The notes under the pieces: model-generated
What the model was told of the DNA's origin: nothing
The model's database searches: none
The model's input: only the letters and a program-made list of their open reading frames with translations
Assembly: GCA_964481575.1 (NCBI GenBank)
Contig: CAYZTR010000010.1
Span: forward strand, 1-61,324
Origin: UQRS01 sp964481575
GTDB taxonomy: Bacteria; Bacillota; Clostridia; Oscillospirales; Acutalibacteraceae
DNA: 61,324 bases
Direction of reading: 5' to 3'
In this document: one piece after another, positions 45,802 through 53,656 of the stretch
How positions within the stretch are numbered: the first letter of the stretch is position 1
Layout of the letters: each line of letters opens with the position of its first letter
Translations under genes and position numbers: made by a program

Positions 45802-46020
45802 TCAAAATCTCCCTTCGTTTTCTTCTTTGGATTTATAATACAACATGCAGTGGCAATACCCTTCAAAATCCGGGTCGGCAATCTGCTCCCGGAATTCCTT
45901 ACACATGCACTTATTGTCCTCGGTTTTCTCCAGACGGCAAGGACAGTAGCCGCCTTTTTTCTTTAACCCTTCCCGAATCATTCGCACCACTTCTTGATCC
46001 GGATTCAGCCGAATCGCCAT
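45802..46020 (-). CDS. Ferredoxin:thioredoxin reductase catalytic-subunit-like protein
   Basis: 72 residues. Six clustered cysteines in three CxC motifs: CPC (~26-28), CMC, then GYCHCMLYY near the end. CPC and CHCML are the hallmarks of the ferredoxin:thioredoxin reductase catalytic chain, which holds a 4Fe-4S cluster next to a redox disulfide. Spacing differs from the plant enzyme (9 and about 15 residues between motifs, against 16 and 8). It is directly before trxA with a 2-bp gap, so it probably passes electrons from ferredoxin to that thioredoxin. No variable-chain gene is visible. Confidence 0.8.
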   Translation of the reverse strand: MAIRLNPDQEVVRMIREGLKKKGGYCPCRLEKTEDNKCMCKEFREQIADPDFEGYCHCMLYYKSKEENEGRF

Positions 46021-46038
46021 AACACAACACCTCCGTCG

Positions 46039-46926
46039 TCAGGATGGATTTCTCAAAATATACAGCAGCAACGCCGCCAGCACCACAACCAGTGCCGCCC
46101 CCAAAAACAGCGCTTTCCGCCGGCGGTTAACAGGCCGAGTGGCAGGCGAAGGGTTGACCGTCGGTGCCGGCAGAGTATCCGGCGAAATGCAGCTTTTCTC
46201 CAGCAGCCATCGGGCAAACTCCTGCCGTTCAGGAGATTCCTCCAGACAGGGGGCCCACCAAATCAACGCAGCCAGTTCCAGACGAGCCTCCTGCAGTGCC
46301 GGATCTCGGGCACAGGACACCGTCCGGGTCAGCAACGGCGCTGCCAAAGAGGACAAAGCTTGGTAGTCTCCCACAAAAAAGGCCAGTGTTTCCCGGGAAA
46401 TGACCAGCAGTTCCGAAAAGAAGGCGGGGGTTCCTGCGCCAAAATCCCGGGTATGCTCTAACACGGCCGTCAAAAGGATCTGCCCGGCCTGGGCAATGGC
46501 CTGCGTCCCCTGGGCTGACAGCAAATCGGGGGTAATATCAAAGGTGGTATTGGTCCACCGGTATTGATTGTCCAGCAACTGCACCCGAAAGGCTTCCAGT
46601 AACCGCCGGGCTTCCGCCAGCACAAGGGCGGCAAAGGAAAAAAAATCCTCCGTCACGCCATGAAGTCCCACATAGTCGCCCATAGCCCGGGCGGCGCAGG
46701 TTGCCGCTTCCTCTACCCGGGGGGACTCCGGTGTACCCATGCGGCCCCGGCAAAATCCACGGCGAAAGATCGCCGTGGGGTCGGTGGGATCCATGGCCAA
46801 CAGCTGGGTATACAGTTCCTCCGCCTGGGCATAGTCCTCCGCCTGATAGGCGCTTTCGGCGTCCTGCCGCAACAATTCTGCCTGCTCCAAATCAGAAACT
46901 CCTTCCAAAAACTGTCTCTTCTGCAT
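46039..46926 (-). CDS. TPR-like protein with C-terminal membrane anchor, function unknown
   Basis: 295 residues. N-terminal ~75 residues look like two tetratricopeptide units (AYQAEDYAQAEELYTQLLAM, DPTAIFRRGFCRGR). The middle is helical without recognisable motif. A proline-rich stretch leads to a basic patch (RPVNRRRKA) and a single C-terminal span (FLGAALVVVLAALLLYIL), so it is tail-anchored with the body in the cytoplasm. The ribosome site before 46926 is weak. It lies 18 bp before the FTR-like gene and 51 bp after a phosphoesterase gene, all in one leftward unit. It also contains a Noc-site-like palindrome at 46388-46401. Confidence 0.7.
   Translation of the reverse strand: MQKRQFLEGVSDLEQAELLRQDAESAYQAEDYAQAEELYTQLLAMDPTDPTAIFRRGFCRGRMGTPESPRVEEAATCAARAMGDYVGLHGVTEDFFSFAALVLAEARRLLEAFRVQLLDNQYRWTNTTFDITPDLLSAQGTQAIAQAGQILLTAVLEHTRDFGAGTPAFFSELLVISRETLAFFVGDYQALSSLAAPLLTRTVSCARDPALQEARLELAALIWWAPCLEESPERQEFARWLLEKSCISPDTLPAPTVNPSPATRPVNRRRKALFLGAALVVVLAALLLYILRNPS
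46388..46401. promoter_or_regulatory. Possible Noc binding site
   Basis: GTTTCCCGGGAAAT differs at one base from ATTTCCCGGGAAAT, the Noc site known from Bacillus. A noc gene is present in this window at 57971. One chance match in 61 kb cannot be excluded. Confidence 0.35.
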
Positions 46927-46977
46927 ACAATGGTATTACCGGGTATGCTGCAGCCCCGGCCCATGACAGCTACTCCA

Positions 46978-47451
46978 TCAGGGTAGCTGCACGGCGTTAA
47001 CCATGATCCCCTGGGGGGTAATATCCAAAATCCCGTAGGAGCCCCTGGGATAGGTAAAACCAACCGAACCGGGGTTCATCAGGTAAATGCCGTCATGATA
47101 TTCCACCAAAGGCGTGTGGGTATGGCCAAACAGAGCCACCTGCGCCCCAAGTTCCCGCGCCCGATGCAGGTAAAGAGCCAAGGTGGATTTCACCTGATAG
47201 GTGTGTCCATGGGCCATCAGAACCCGGACTCCGCCCAGCTCTAGCAAAAGCTCCGTTGGGCCGCTGGCGGAAAAATCACAGTTCCCCGGTACCATATAAA
47301 AGGGGATGTCGGGAAAGGAGGTGTCCACATATCTCATTTCCGACAACCCATCCCCCAGGAAGATGACCGCGACCGCGTCCTTCCGGGTGGAGAGAAAATC
47401 GGAAACCGCACGCTCTCGTCTGTGGGTATCCGAAAACACATAAATTCTCAT
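46978..47451 (-). CDS. YfcE/MJ0936-type metallophosphoesterase
   Basis: 157 residues. The calcineurin-like phosphoesterase fold is marked by the metal ligands in YVFSDTHRR, FLGDGLSEM, VPGNCDF, LMAHGHTYQV and FGHTHTPLVEYHDGIYLMNP. Such small enzymes hydrolyse phosphodiesters in vitro; physiological substrates are mostly unknown. ATG at 47451 (MRIYVFSDTH) follows AAGGGG; a longer in-frame start upstream overlaps the promoter and lacks homology. First gene of the phosphoesterase-TPR-FTR-trxA unit. Confidence 0.9.
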   Translation of the reverse strand: MRIYVFSDTHRRERAVSDFLSTRKDAVAVIFLGDGLSEMRYVDTSFPDIPFYMVPGNCDFSASGPTELLLELGGVRVLMAHGHTYQVKSTLALYLHRARELGAQVALFGHTHTPLVEYHDGIYLMNPGSVGFTYPRGSYGILDITPQGIMVNAVQLP

Positions 47452-47523
47452 AAAAACCCCTTCTGCTGCATAGGATGTACTATCCAAAAGCAGTCTGCAA
47501 TACAGGAAAATCAGTATAGTAGT

Positions 47524-47552
47524 ATTATAGTAAATTCGGACGGTGATTGCAA
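47524..47552 (-). promoter_or_regulatory. Promoter of the phosphoesterase-trxA unit
   Basis: Minus strand TTGCAA (47547-47552), 17 bp, perfect TATAAT (47524-47529), 73 bp before the start codon. It overlaps the first codon of the divergent small gene. Confidence 0.65.
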
Positions 47553-47806
47553 TGCAAAATTCAAAAAATCCACAAAATAATCCACAGAATGTAGAAAACC
47601 TTTTCCAGGACGGTACCATTCCGCCGGAATACAAAGAAAAGCTGCATCAACCGGTAAACCAGCAGGATCTGGATCAGTTGCTGGCCAAACTGTCTCCCAG
47701 CCAGAGCAAAAAGCTGGAGCAACTTCTGTCAGATAAAGCAGCCACCCAGAAGCTGCTTTCCACCCCACAGGCCCGGGCCCTGATGCAAAAACTCATGGGA
47801 AAATAA
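47552..47806 (+). CDS. Small helical protein, function unknown
   Basis: About 84 residues: an Asn/Gln-rich start (MQNSKNPQNNPQNVENLFQD) and a helical end (LDQLLAKLSPSQSKKLEQLL, PQARALMQKLMGK). A GTG three codons earlier (47543) is an alternative start. No signal peptide, membrane span or known motif. It heads a set of three small consecutive genes whose starts follow good ribosome sites. The second and third share the theme of short helices ending in hydrophobic Leu-rich tails. I do not recognise a function. Confidence 0.65.
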   Translation: MQNSKNPQNNPQNVENLFQDGTIPPEYKEKLHQPVNQQDLDQLLAKLSPSQSKKLEQLLSDKAATQKLLSTPQARALMQKLMGK

Positions 47807-47856
47807 TCTGTAGATTCCCTGGGAACCCCCAAATGCACCGCAAAAGGAGGAGAAGT

Positions 47857-48267
47857 ATGGAGGATTTGGCAAGCGCGTTAGCCAATGTGCTCAATGACCC
47901 GGAAAGCATGAAAATGCTCAGCTCCCTGGCTTCTTCTCTGCCGGGGATGCAAAGCACAGACGGGCAGCAGGGAACCGCAAATTCGGGGATTGTTCACCAA
48001 GAGACTGCCAGTCCGGACTCTACACCTGCCGGTCAAAAAACGCCGGTCCTCTCCCTGCCGGGGCTGCCGGGGGAGGAAATGGCTATGCTGATGAAAATTG
48101 GCAGCCTTCTGCAGTCAGGGCAGGAGGATGACCGAACCCGGCTATTGCAAGCCCTGCGCCCCTTGCTGACTCCACCGCGGCAGGCCCGGGTCGATAAGGC
48201 CATCCGGCTGCTGCGTCTGGCAGAGCTGCTCCCCCTGTTGAAGGACGCGGGATTTTCTCTTTTTTGA
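47857..48267 (+). CDS. Small protein, function unknown
   Basis: 136 residues, start ATG after AAAGGAGGAGAAGT. Opens MEDLASALANVLNDPESMKM, then a Thr/Ser/Pro linker, and ends in helices (EEMAMLMKIGSLLQSGQEDD, LLQALRPLLTPPRQARVDKA, LLRLAELLPLLKDAG). The C-terminal part resembles small conserved clostridial proteins described only as hypothetical. Neighbours on both sides are similar small genes, 50 and 17 bp away, so the three are probably one transcript and may act together. Confidence 0.7.
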   Translation: MEDLASALANVLNDPESMKMLSSLASSLPGMQSTDGQQGTANSGIVHQETASPDSTPAGQKTPVLSLPGLPGEEMAMLMKIGSLLQSGQEDDRTRLLQALRPLLTPPRQARVDKAIRLLRLAELLPLLKDAGFSLF

Positions 48268-48284
48268 GAACCGAGGTGTGATCC

Positions 48285-48713
48285 ATGGCTGATATTTCAG
48301 AGCAGGATATGTTGCGGATGCAGGCCGATGCCCTGCGGCGGGTACAGGAAATGCAGAAACGATCCCAGAGCTATACCGAATCCAGTAACAAAAATCAGAA
48401 TCGAGCCGGCAATCCGGGCAACAACCCCCAAAACTTCCGGAATAACGCCTCAAAGCCAGCCGTTCAAGAGACATCCCATTCGCGTAACATCCGGACCGAA
48501 AGCACTCCCCCGGAGCCCATATCCACAGAAGAGCCAACCGCTGCCCCCAGCCCCAACGAAACAAGGGAGAACAGAGGGCCTTTGGCCGGTCTGCTGCCCG
48601 GGGGACTGAATCTGGATAATGACAAGCTGCTATTGCTGGGCCTCATGTTCCTTCTGTGGCGGGAAGGGGGAGACACGCGGCTGCTTCTGGCCCTGCTATA
48701 TTTAATGTGGTAA
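48285..48713 (+). CDS. Small protein with hydrophobic C-terminus, function unknown
   Basis: 142 residues. A helical, Gln/Arg-rich start (MLRMQADALRRVQEMQKRSQ), a long Asn/Pro/Ser-rich disordered middle, and a C-terminus with LLLLGLMFLLW then a charged turn REGGDT and LLLALLYLMW. The tail could be a membrane hairpin or a helical assembly motif. Starts after GAGGTGTG, 17 bp behind the previous gene. Third of the small-gene set; followed by a structured intergenic stretch with a strong terminator. Confidence 0.7.
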   Translation: MADISEQDMLRMQADALRRVQEMQKRSQSYTESSNKNQNRAGNPGNNPQNFRNNASKPAVQETSHSRNIRTESTPPEPISTEEPTAAPSPNETRENRGPLAGLLPGGLNLDNDKLLLLGLMFLLWREGGDTRLLLALLYLMW

Positions 48714-48736
48714 TCGGCTACCGCCCTACCTGCAAA

Positions 48737-48928
48737 TTACAAAACAGAACAGGCCGGCCGGTATGCTTCCTGCGGAAGCCACATTTCTCCGTTCCCCCAC
48801 GGCGACAACTGCTTCAAAAGGGAAGCACATACAGTCAGCCTCTGCGGCAAAATACAGGTCGCACTTGCCACAATTAACTTGCCGCAATTTAACAATCTAC
48901 CGACTCCCCAAAAAAGGGGAGTCTTTTT
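48737..48928 (+). ncRNA. Structured intergenic RNA candidate
   Basis: The 358-bp gap before 49071 holds three perfect stems in order: GCTTCC/GGAAGC (48765-48779), TGCTTC/GAAGCA (48810-48827), TGCGGCAA/TTGCCGCA (48843-48886), then a textbook terminator at 48902-48928. No reading frame fits. It could be a small RNA or the structured 3' end of the preceding mRNA. It does not match 6S, SRP RNA or tmRNA as far as I can tell. Confidence 0.35.
48902..48928 (+). terminator. Intrinsic terminator
   Basis: GACTCCCC / GGGGAGTC with a six-A loop followed by TTTTTATTTG. It ends the small-gene set and/or the RNA candidate. Confidence 0.92.
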
Positions 48929-49070
48929 ATTTGCAAATATGTTGTTAGGAATTCCAATTCTTGTAACACCTATAAATTCAGCAAAACCGTTTCGACTACA
49001 GGGTGGATTTTCCCCAAAAATATGATATATTAATTCATAACGATTCATTCTAAAATCGGAGGGTGGTTTT

Positions 49071-50289
49071 ATGACACCGGAAAGCTGCTTCAGGAAGCCA
49101 GGCAACTTCGTACAAAACCGGCGGGCCCTGCATCAGAAGGCTGAAAGTGGTTTTTCCATCCAGAACACCCTGACCCTGGTTAAAAGCCGACTGCTGGAAC
49201 TGGGAATCACACCCATAGATTGCGGTAAGGCCGGTATTGTAGCATTTGTTAGGGGGACAAAAACCGGGAAAAGTATTTTTGCTGCGGGCCGACATGGACA
49301 CCCTGCCCATCCGGGAGGAAGCGGCGGTGTCCTTTGCCGCCCAAAACGGCAATCTGCACGCCTGCGGCCATGATCTGCACACCGCCATGCTGCTGGGTGT
49401 CGCAAAACTGCTGAAGGCGCATAAAGCGGCGCTGGCTGGAACCGTCAAGCTGATGTTCCAGCCAGCGGAGGAAATTTTTGAAGGCGTGCAGGATATGATC
49501 CAATCCGGATTGCTGGAAAATCCGAAGGTTTCAGCATCCCTGATGATTCACGTCATGGCCGGCATACCCATGCCCGCCGGTACTGTTATTGTTTCAGGTC
49601 CCGGCGTCAGCGACCGGCAGCGGATTATTTTGAGATCACCGTCCAGGGCAAGGGCTGCCACGGTTCCATGCCCAACACTGGGGTGGATCCCATTACGGCC
49701 GGGGCTCATATTCTGCTGAATCTCCAGGAGATCCAGGCTCGGGAACTGGCCCTGGGGGAACGGGCAGTTCTAACCGTTGGCACCTTTCATGCCGGAACCG
49801 CCGCCAACGCTATCCGGACACCGTGACCATGGGCGGCAGTCTTCGCACTTTTGACGAGGAAACCCGCGCTTTCATCAAAAAACGGATGCTTGCCATTACA
49901 GAGGCAACCGCCGATCTGTTCCGGGCCAAGGCCCAAATCCGGTTCGGTAGCAACTGCCCCACTCTGGTCAACGACAGCGCACTGTCAGCCTGCGCCGAAG
50001 CCTATGGCAAGGAGCTGCTGGGAAGTGACCGGGTCTTTTCGGCCGCTCCCTGTCTGCCCAATCTGACAGAACCAGATCCAAAACCGCCGGCTCGGAGGAT
50101 TTTGCTTATGTCAGCCAGGCGGTGCCATCTATCATGTTGGCTTTGGCTGCCGGCTATCCGGAGCAGGGACACCGCTCTCCCCAGCACCATCCCAAAGTTA
50201 CCTTTGACGATAGTGTTCTTTCCACCGGCAGTACAATCTATGCCTACACGGCCCTGCGCTGGCCGGAGGATCACCGGGAACCTGCCTGA
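49071..50289 (+). pseudogene. M20 family amidohydrolase, multiply frameshifted
   Basis: Segments in different frames build one M20D peptidase/aminoacylase (hippurate-hydrolase type): RRALHQKAESGFSIQNT, then LLRADMDTLPIREEAAVSF and HACGHDLHTAMLLG with metal ligands, FQPAEEIFEGVQDMIQSGLL, GKGCHGSMPNTGVDPITAGA, TFHAGTAANAI, PDTVTMGGSLRTFDEETRAF, and KTAGSEDFAYVSQAVPSIML with the last ligand region, ending HREPA stop. Frame changes are needed near 49255, 49615, 49815 and 50065. Start ATG after GGAGGG is intact. The intact enzyme would remove acyl groups from amino acids; as written it cannot. The following 50290-50430 is noncoding. Confidence 0.85.
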
Positions 50290-50430
50290 CACAACAGAAG
50301 CCAATAGCATATCATTGGTAACCAGGCCATCGCGTTTTCCTTCCGGCCAACCACAAATTGTGGATAGCCGGCATTTTTTGCCTATATGTTGTAAACGGCG
50401 GCCGTTGGGGAAAAAATCGCAAAAAAACTG

Positions 50431-50460
50431 TTGACAGAAGACAGTGTTTCGAGGTATAAT
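50431..50460 (+). promoter_or_regulatory. Promoter for rpmH-rnpA
   Basis: Perfect TTGACA (50431-50436), 18 bp, perfect TATAAT (50455-50460). It leaves a ~145-nt leader before rpmH. This is the best promoter in the window, as expected for a ribosomal protein gene. Confidence 0.85.
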
Positions 50461-50613
50461 CGTACCTTAGAAGGGTATCTCTGGGCATTTTATGCCCTGT
50501 TGCCGCTTGTTGCCTGTAGGCAATCCATCGGCGCCGCTCCATTCCGCAGAGCGGCGGCACTTCCAAAGCGGCACGCCCAAAAACGATCCTGCGGAAAGAA
50601 TGGAGGAGTTTTC

Positions 50614-50748
50614 ATGAAAAGAACCTATCAGCCTAAGAAGCGTCATGGCCAGAAGGTCCACGGCTTCCGGAAAAGAATGTCTACCAGCAATGGCCGCAAG
50701 GTACTGCATCGCCGGAGAGTAAAAGGCAGAAAGTCCCTCAGCTATTGA
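50614..50748 (+). CDS. rpmH: 50S ribosomal protein L34
   Basis: 44 residues, MKRTYQPKKRHGQKVHGFRK and the usual basic end GRKVLHRRRVKGRKSLSY. Full length and typical. ATG at 50614 follows ATGGAGGAG. In most Firmicutes dnaA and the origin lie divergently upstream; here the upstream neighbour is the broken amidohydrolase, so the origin is elsewhere. Confidence 0.98.
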   Translation: MKRTYQPKKRHGQKVHGFRKRMSTSNGRKVLHRRRVKGRKSLSY

Positions 50749-50800
50749 TGAAAGGCCACAGGAAGTGGCCTTTCCTTTTTCAGCAGGAGGTTTTCGGAAC

Positions 50801-51145
50801 ATGCCATATGACACCCTGAAACTGAACAAAGAATTTCGCCGGCTGTACGGTCGGGGGAAATCTGCGGTCAGCCCATCGCTGGTGATGTATATCCGGCCGC
50901 GAAAGGGCGACATCTGCCGCATCGGCATTACCACCGGCAAGAAGGTTGGGAACGCCGTCAAGCGGAACCGGGCCCGCCGGGTCATCCGTGCTGCTTTCCG
51001 ATCCCTGCTGCCTGTGCTCCCCGGTGCCTATGATATTGTTTTTGTGGCCCGGGGGAAGACTCCCTTTGTCAAGAGCACCCAGGTGGAAGCCGACATGCGA
51101 TACCTCTTCCGGAAAGTGGGCATCCAGTTGAGGGATCCGTCATGA
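50801..51145 (+). CDS. rnpA: Ribonuclease P protein component
   Basis: 114 residues. Basic protein subunit that helps the RnpB RNA trim 5' leaders of tRNA precursors. Marks: LNKEFRRLYGRGKSAVSPSL and the RNR motif in VGNAVKRNRARRVIRAAFR. The ATG at 50801 (MPYDTLKL) follows AGGAGG by 10 nt; a 12-codon longer frame has no homology. Its stop overlaps the yidD start (ATGA). Confidence 0.96.
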   Translation: MPYDTLKLNKEFRRLYGRGKSAVSPSLVMYIRPRKGDICRIGITTGKKVGNAVKRNRARRVIRAAFRSLLPVLPGAYDIVFVARGKTPFVKSTQVEADMRYLFRKVGIQLRDPS

Positions 51146-51399
51146 TCCACCCCCTGAAGGCTGCGGCTTTGGGGCTGATTCGGCTTTATCAGCGGCGGAT
51201 CTCCCCCTGCAAACCGCCTTGTTGTCGCTTTCTTCCCACCTGCTCAAGCTATGCCCTGGAGGCCATCGAGACCCACGGATTTTTCCGTGGCGGTCTCCTG
51301 AGTCTGTGGCGCCTTCTGCGCTGCAGCCCCTTGTGCAAAGGCGGCTATGACCCTGTTCCGCCGCCTAAGCCCCACCGTTTTATCGGAATGAAAAAATAA
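51142..51399 (+). CDS. yidD: Membrane protein insertion efficiency factor
   Basis: 85 residues. Marks: LIRLYQRRISPCKPPCCRFL and PTCSSYALEAIETHGFFRG, the conserved cysteine pattern of the YidD (DUF37) family, thought to assist YidC at the membrane. Overlaps rnpA by 4 bp and precedes yidC by 40 bp. Confidence 0.96.
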   Translation: MIHPLKAAALGLIRLYQRRISPCKPPCCRFLPTCSSYALEAIETHGFFRGGLLSLWRLLRCSPLCKGGYDPVPPPKPHRFIGMKK

Positions 51400-51439
51400 A
51401 CGCAAGTGCCGGATTCGCCGGCGGAAAAGGTGGAAGCTT

Positions 51440-52393
51440 ATGTCAATTTTCAACAACATCCTGGGAAAACCCTTTGGCTGGATTCTGAAGGGGATCAGTG
51501 CCCTGTGCGGCGGCAATTTCGCGCTGGCGCTGCTTCTCTTTACCCTGCTGATCAATTTAGCGCTGCTGCCCCTCTCCATTAAATCCCAGAAAGCCAATTC
51601 TCAGCAGATTCGTATCAAGCCCAAAATGGACGCCATCCGTTCCAAATATGCCAATGATAAGAACCGGCAAAATCAGGAAATGTCCAAGCTGTACCAGGAA
51701 GAGGGGATCTCCAGCGCCGGTGGCTGTGTTCCTATGCTGATCCGTATGGTGGTGCTCATGGCCATCTTTTATGTGATCATTGCCCCCTTGTCTAATATCG
51801 TGGGTGTTCCCAGCGATTTGATTGATACCGCTAACACCAACCTGACCACCCTGACGGAAAGCGGAGAAATAGACGTCAGCTCCAGAGGCGCCTATTATAA
51901 GGAATTGAACATTCTGGATAACTGGGAAGTTCTGGGCAGCGAAGGTCAGCAAATTAAGGCTATGCAAGAGGAACACTTAGATCTGACCCTGTTTGGGCAG
52001 AACCTGACCAATACGCCCCATTTTAGCTGGGATATATTCCACAATTTTGAAGTAATTTGGCTTATCCCCATCCTGTCCTTTGCAGCAGCCATCGCCACTT
52101 CTCTTGTCTCCATGATTCAGCAAAAGCGGCTGAATCCAGACGCACCCAACATGGCGGGCATGATGCTGTTGATGCCTTTATTTTCCCTGTGGTTGGCCTT
52201 CCAGGTGCCGGCTGCCGTGGGTCTGTACTGGATTTATTCCAATGTGATTTCCGGCGGACTCCAAATCGCTGTGTCCCATATTTACAGCCCCTACAAAATT
52301 ATTGCCGGGGATCACGCCAAAGCTACCCTTAAACGTCGCGCCGAGGAGCAGGCAAAAATTGCAGCTGCTGCTGACAATTCTGCAGGGCACTGA
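51440..52393 (+). CDS. yidC: YidC/Oxa1 membrane protein insertase
   Basis: 317 residues. Five spans in the Oxa1 order: FALALLLFTLLINLALLPLS with the following basic KSQKANSQQIR, a cytoplasmic hairpin (KPKMDAIRSKYANDKNRQNQ), MLIRMVVLMAIFYVIIAPLS, then spans around 205-290 (PILSFAAAIATSLVSMIQQK; GMMLLMPLFSLWLAFQVPAA). It folds and inserts membrane proteins with or without SecYEG. Unlike Bacillus SpoIIIJ it has no lipobox. An insertion of ~60 residues lies between spans 2 and 3, external side. Confidence 0.95.
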   Translation: MSIFNNILGKPFGWILKGISALCGGNFALALLLFTLLINLALLPLSIKSQKANSQQIRIKPKMDAIRSKYANDKNRQNQEMSKLYQEEGISSAGGCVPMLIRMVVLMAIFYVIIAPLSNIVGVPSDLIDTANTNLTTLTESGEIDVSSRGAYYKELNILDNWEVLGSEGQQIKAMQEEHLDLTLFGQNLTNTPHFSWDIFHNFEVIWLIPILSFAAAIATSLVSMIQQKRLNPDAPNMAGMMLLMPLFSLWLAFQVPAAVGLYWIYSNVISGGLQIAVSHIYSPYKIIAGDHAKATLKRRAEEQAKIAAAADNSAGH

Positions 52394-52470
52394 TCTTTTA
52401 GTTTGACAATCGATACTCCGGCCGGCGGTCGGAGTATCAAGATACACACCCGAAAAGGAGGTTCTTACCT

Positions 52471-53523
52471 TTGTTGAAAGAAGCCATCGGCACCGGTGCA
52501 ACCGTCGACGAAGCCAAAGAAAACGCACTGGCAGCCCTGAATGTGGATTCCACCAAATACGACGTTGATTTTGAAATTCTGGAGTTCCCCAAGAAAAAGA
52601 CGCTGGGGCTCTTTGGCGGCAGCCCCGCCAAGGTTCGAGTATTCTTTGAAATGCCGGATCCCAAACCCAAGAAGAAAGAAGCCCCTGCCCGGAAGCAGGA
52701 AAAAACCGCACCGGCGGAAAAGAAAGCTCCGGTGCAAAAGAAGACCCAGAATCAAAAGCCTGCCCCCGTTGCCAAGCAGCCCCAAAAGGACAAGCCTGCA
52801 CCGGTACAGGAAAGCACTGTCCCGGAACAGGACGCCCCGAAAGCCGCCCCTTTCCAAGCAGAAGAAAAGCCGGTGGAAATGAAGGCCCTGTCCGAGCTGC
52901 CGGCCGACTGTCCGGCTTTGAAGGCCACCGATTACCTGTCCAAGGTGCTCGCCTGCATGGGTGTCACAGATGTGGAAATGACCGTCGGAGAAATTGAATC
53001 CGGCTGGCAAATTAATCTATCCGGGGAAAATCTGGGAGTCATCATTGGCCGCCGCGGGGAAACCCTGGATGCACTGCAGTATCTGACCTTTTTGGCTACC
53101 AATTCCGGCAATGGCTATTGCCGCGTGGTGCTGAACACCGGTAATTACCGGCAAAAACGGGAAGATACGCTCCGGGCCCTGGCCCGCCGCATGTCCAACC
53201 AGGTGCTTCGCACCGGCCGTTCCCGCTCTTTGGAGCCCATGAGCCCCTATGAACGCCGGATTATCCATACGACGGTGCAGGAGATTGAAGGCGTTTCCTC
53301 CAACTCCATCGGAGAAGGCGCCGGGCGCCGGGTGGTTATTGTGCCGGAAGGCGGCAGTATCCGCAGCAGTTCCGGCAACCGAGATCGCCGCGGCGGTCGG
53401 AATGACCGGAATCGTGGCGGCCGCCGCCCCGAGCGTGCCCCCCAGCCTCAGAGCACCCGTGCTCCCAAGAGTGATCTGGATGACGGCACCCTGCTGGAGG
53501 GCGTCATTAATCTGACGAAATAA
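52471..53523 (+). CDS. jag: Jag/KhpB RNA-binding protein
   Basis: 350 residues. Jag_N domain (~1-50: LKEAIGTGATVDEAKENALA, KTLGLFGG), a long Lys/Pro/Ala/Gln-rich linker (~55-135), a KH domain with VIIGRRGETLDALQYLTFLA, an R3H domain with SLEPMSPYERRIIHTTVQEI, and an Arg/Gly-rich tail (GNRDRRGGRNDRNRGGRRPE). It binds RNA in the cytoplasm and works with KhpA. Start TTG at 52471 (a second TTG follows) after AAAAGGAGG. The Arg/Gly tail is longer than in many homologues. A strong hairpin terminator follows at 53585. Confidence 0.95.
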   Translation: MLKEAIGTGATVDEAKENALAALNVDSTKYDVDFEILEFPKKKTLGLFGGSPAKVRVFFEMPDPKPKKKEAPARKQEKTAPAEKKAPVQKKTQNQKPAPVAKQPQKDKPAPVQESTVPEQDAPKAAPFQAEEKPVEMKALSELPADCPALKATDYLSKVLACMGVTDVEMTVGEIESGWQINLSGENLGVIIGRRGETLDALQYLTFLATNSGNGYCRVVLNTGNYRQKREDTLRALARRMSNQVLRTGRSRSLEPMSPYERRIIHTTVQEIEGVSSNSIGEGAGRRVVIVPEGGSIRSSSGNRDRRGGRNDRNRGGRRPERAPQPQSTRAPKSDLDDGTLLEGVINLTK

Positions 53524-53584
53524 ATGCCTTCGGGCGGTTCGCCTGGCAGGCTTTCTGTTTCAGCAGCTACAAGTATTACAATCC

Positions 53585-53640
53585 TGGGCGGGGTTCCGCA
53601 GAGCTTTGCTCTATGGAATCCCGCCCTTTCTTATTTTTGA
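53585..53640 (+). terminator. Terminator/attenuator 17 nt before mnmE
   Basis: GGGCGGGGTTCC pairs with GGAATCCCGCCC, with an inner GCAGAG/CTCT stem, followed by TTTCTTATTTTT. It ends only ~17 nt before the mnmE ATG, so any mnmE transcript starting upstream must read through it. Confidence 0.85.
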
Positions 53641-53656
53641 TACACAGGAGAGTATT

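Noticed and set aside
47573..47589. Two ATCCACA-like motifs close together
   Set aside because: They lie inside the start of a small coding sequence and differ from the DnaA box; probably chance.
50358..50366. DnaA-box-like TGTGGATAG upstream of rpmH
   Set aside because: Single, one mismatch to the consensus, no cluster and no A/T-rich unwinding stretch; not enough for an origin.
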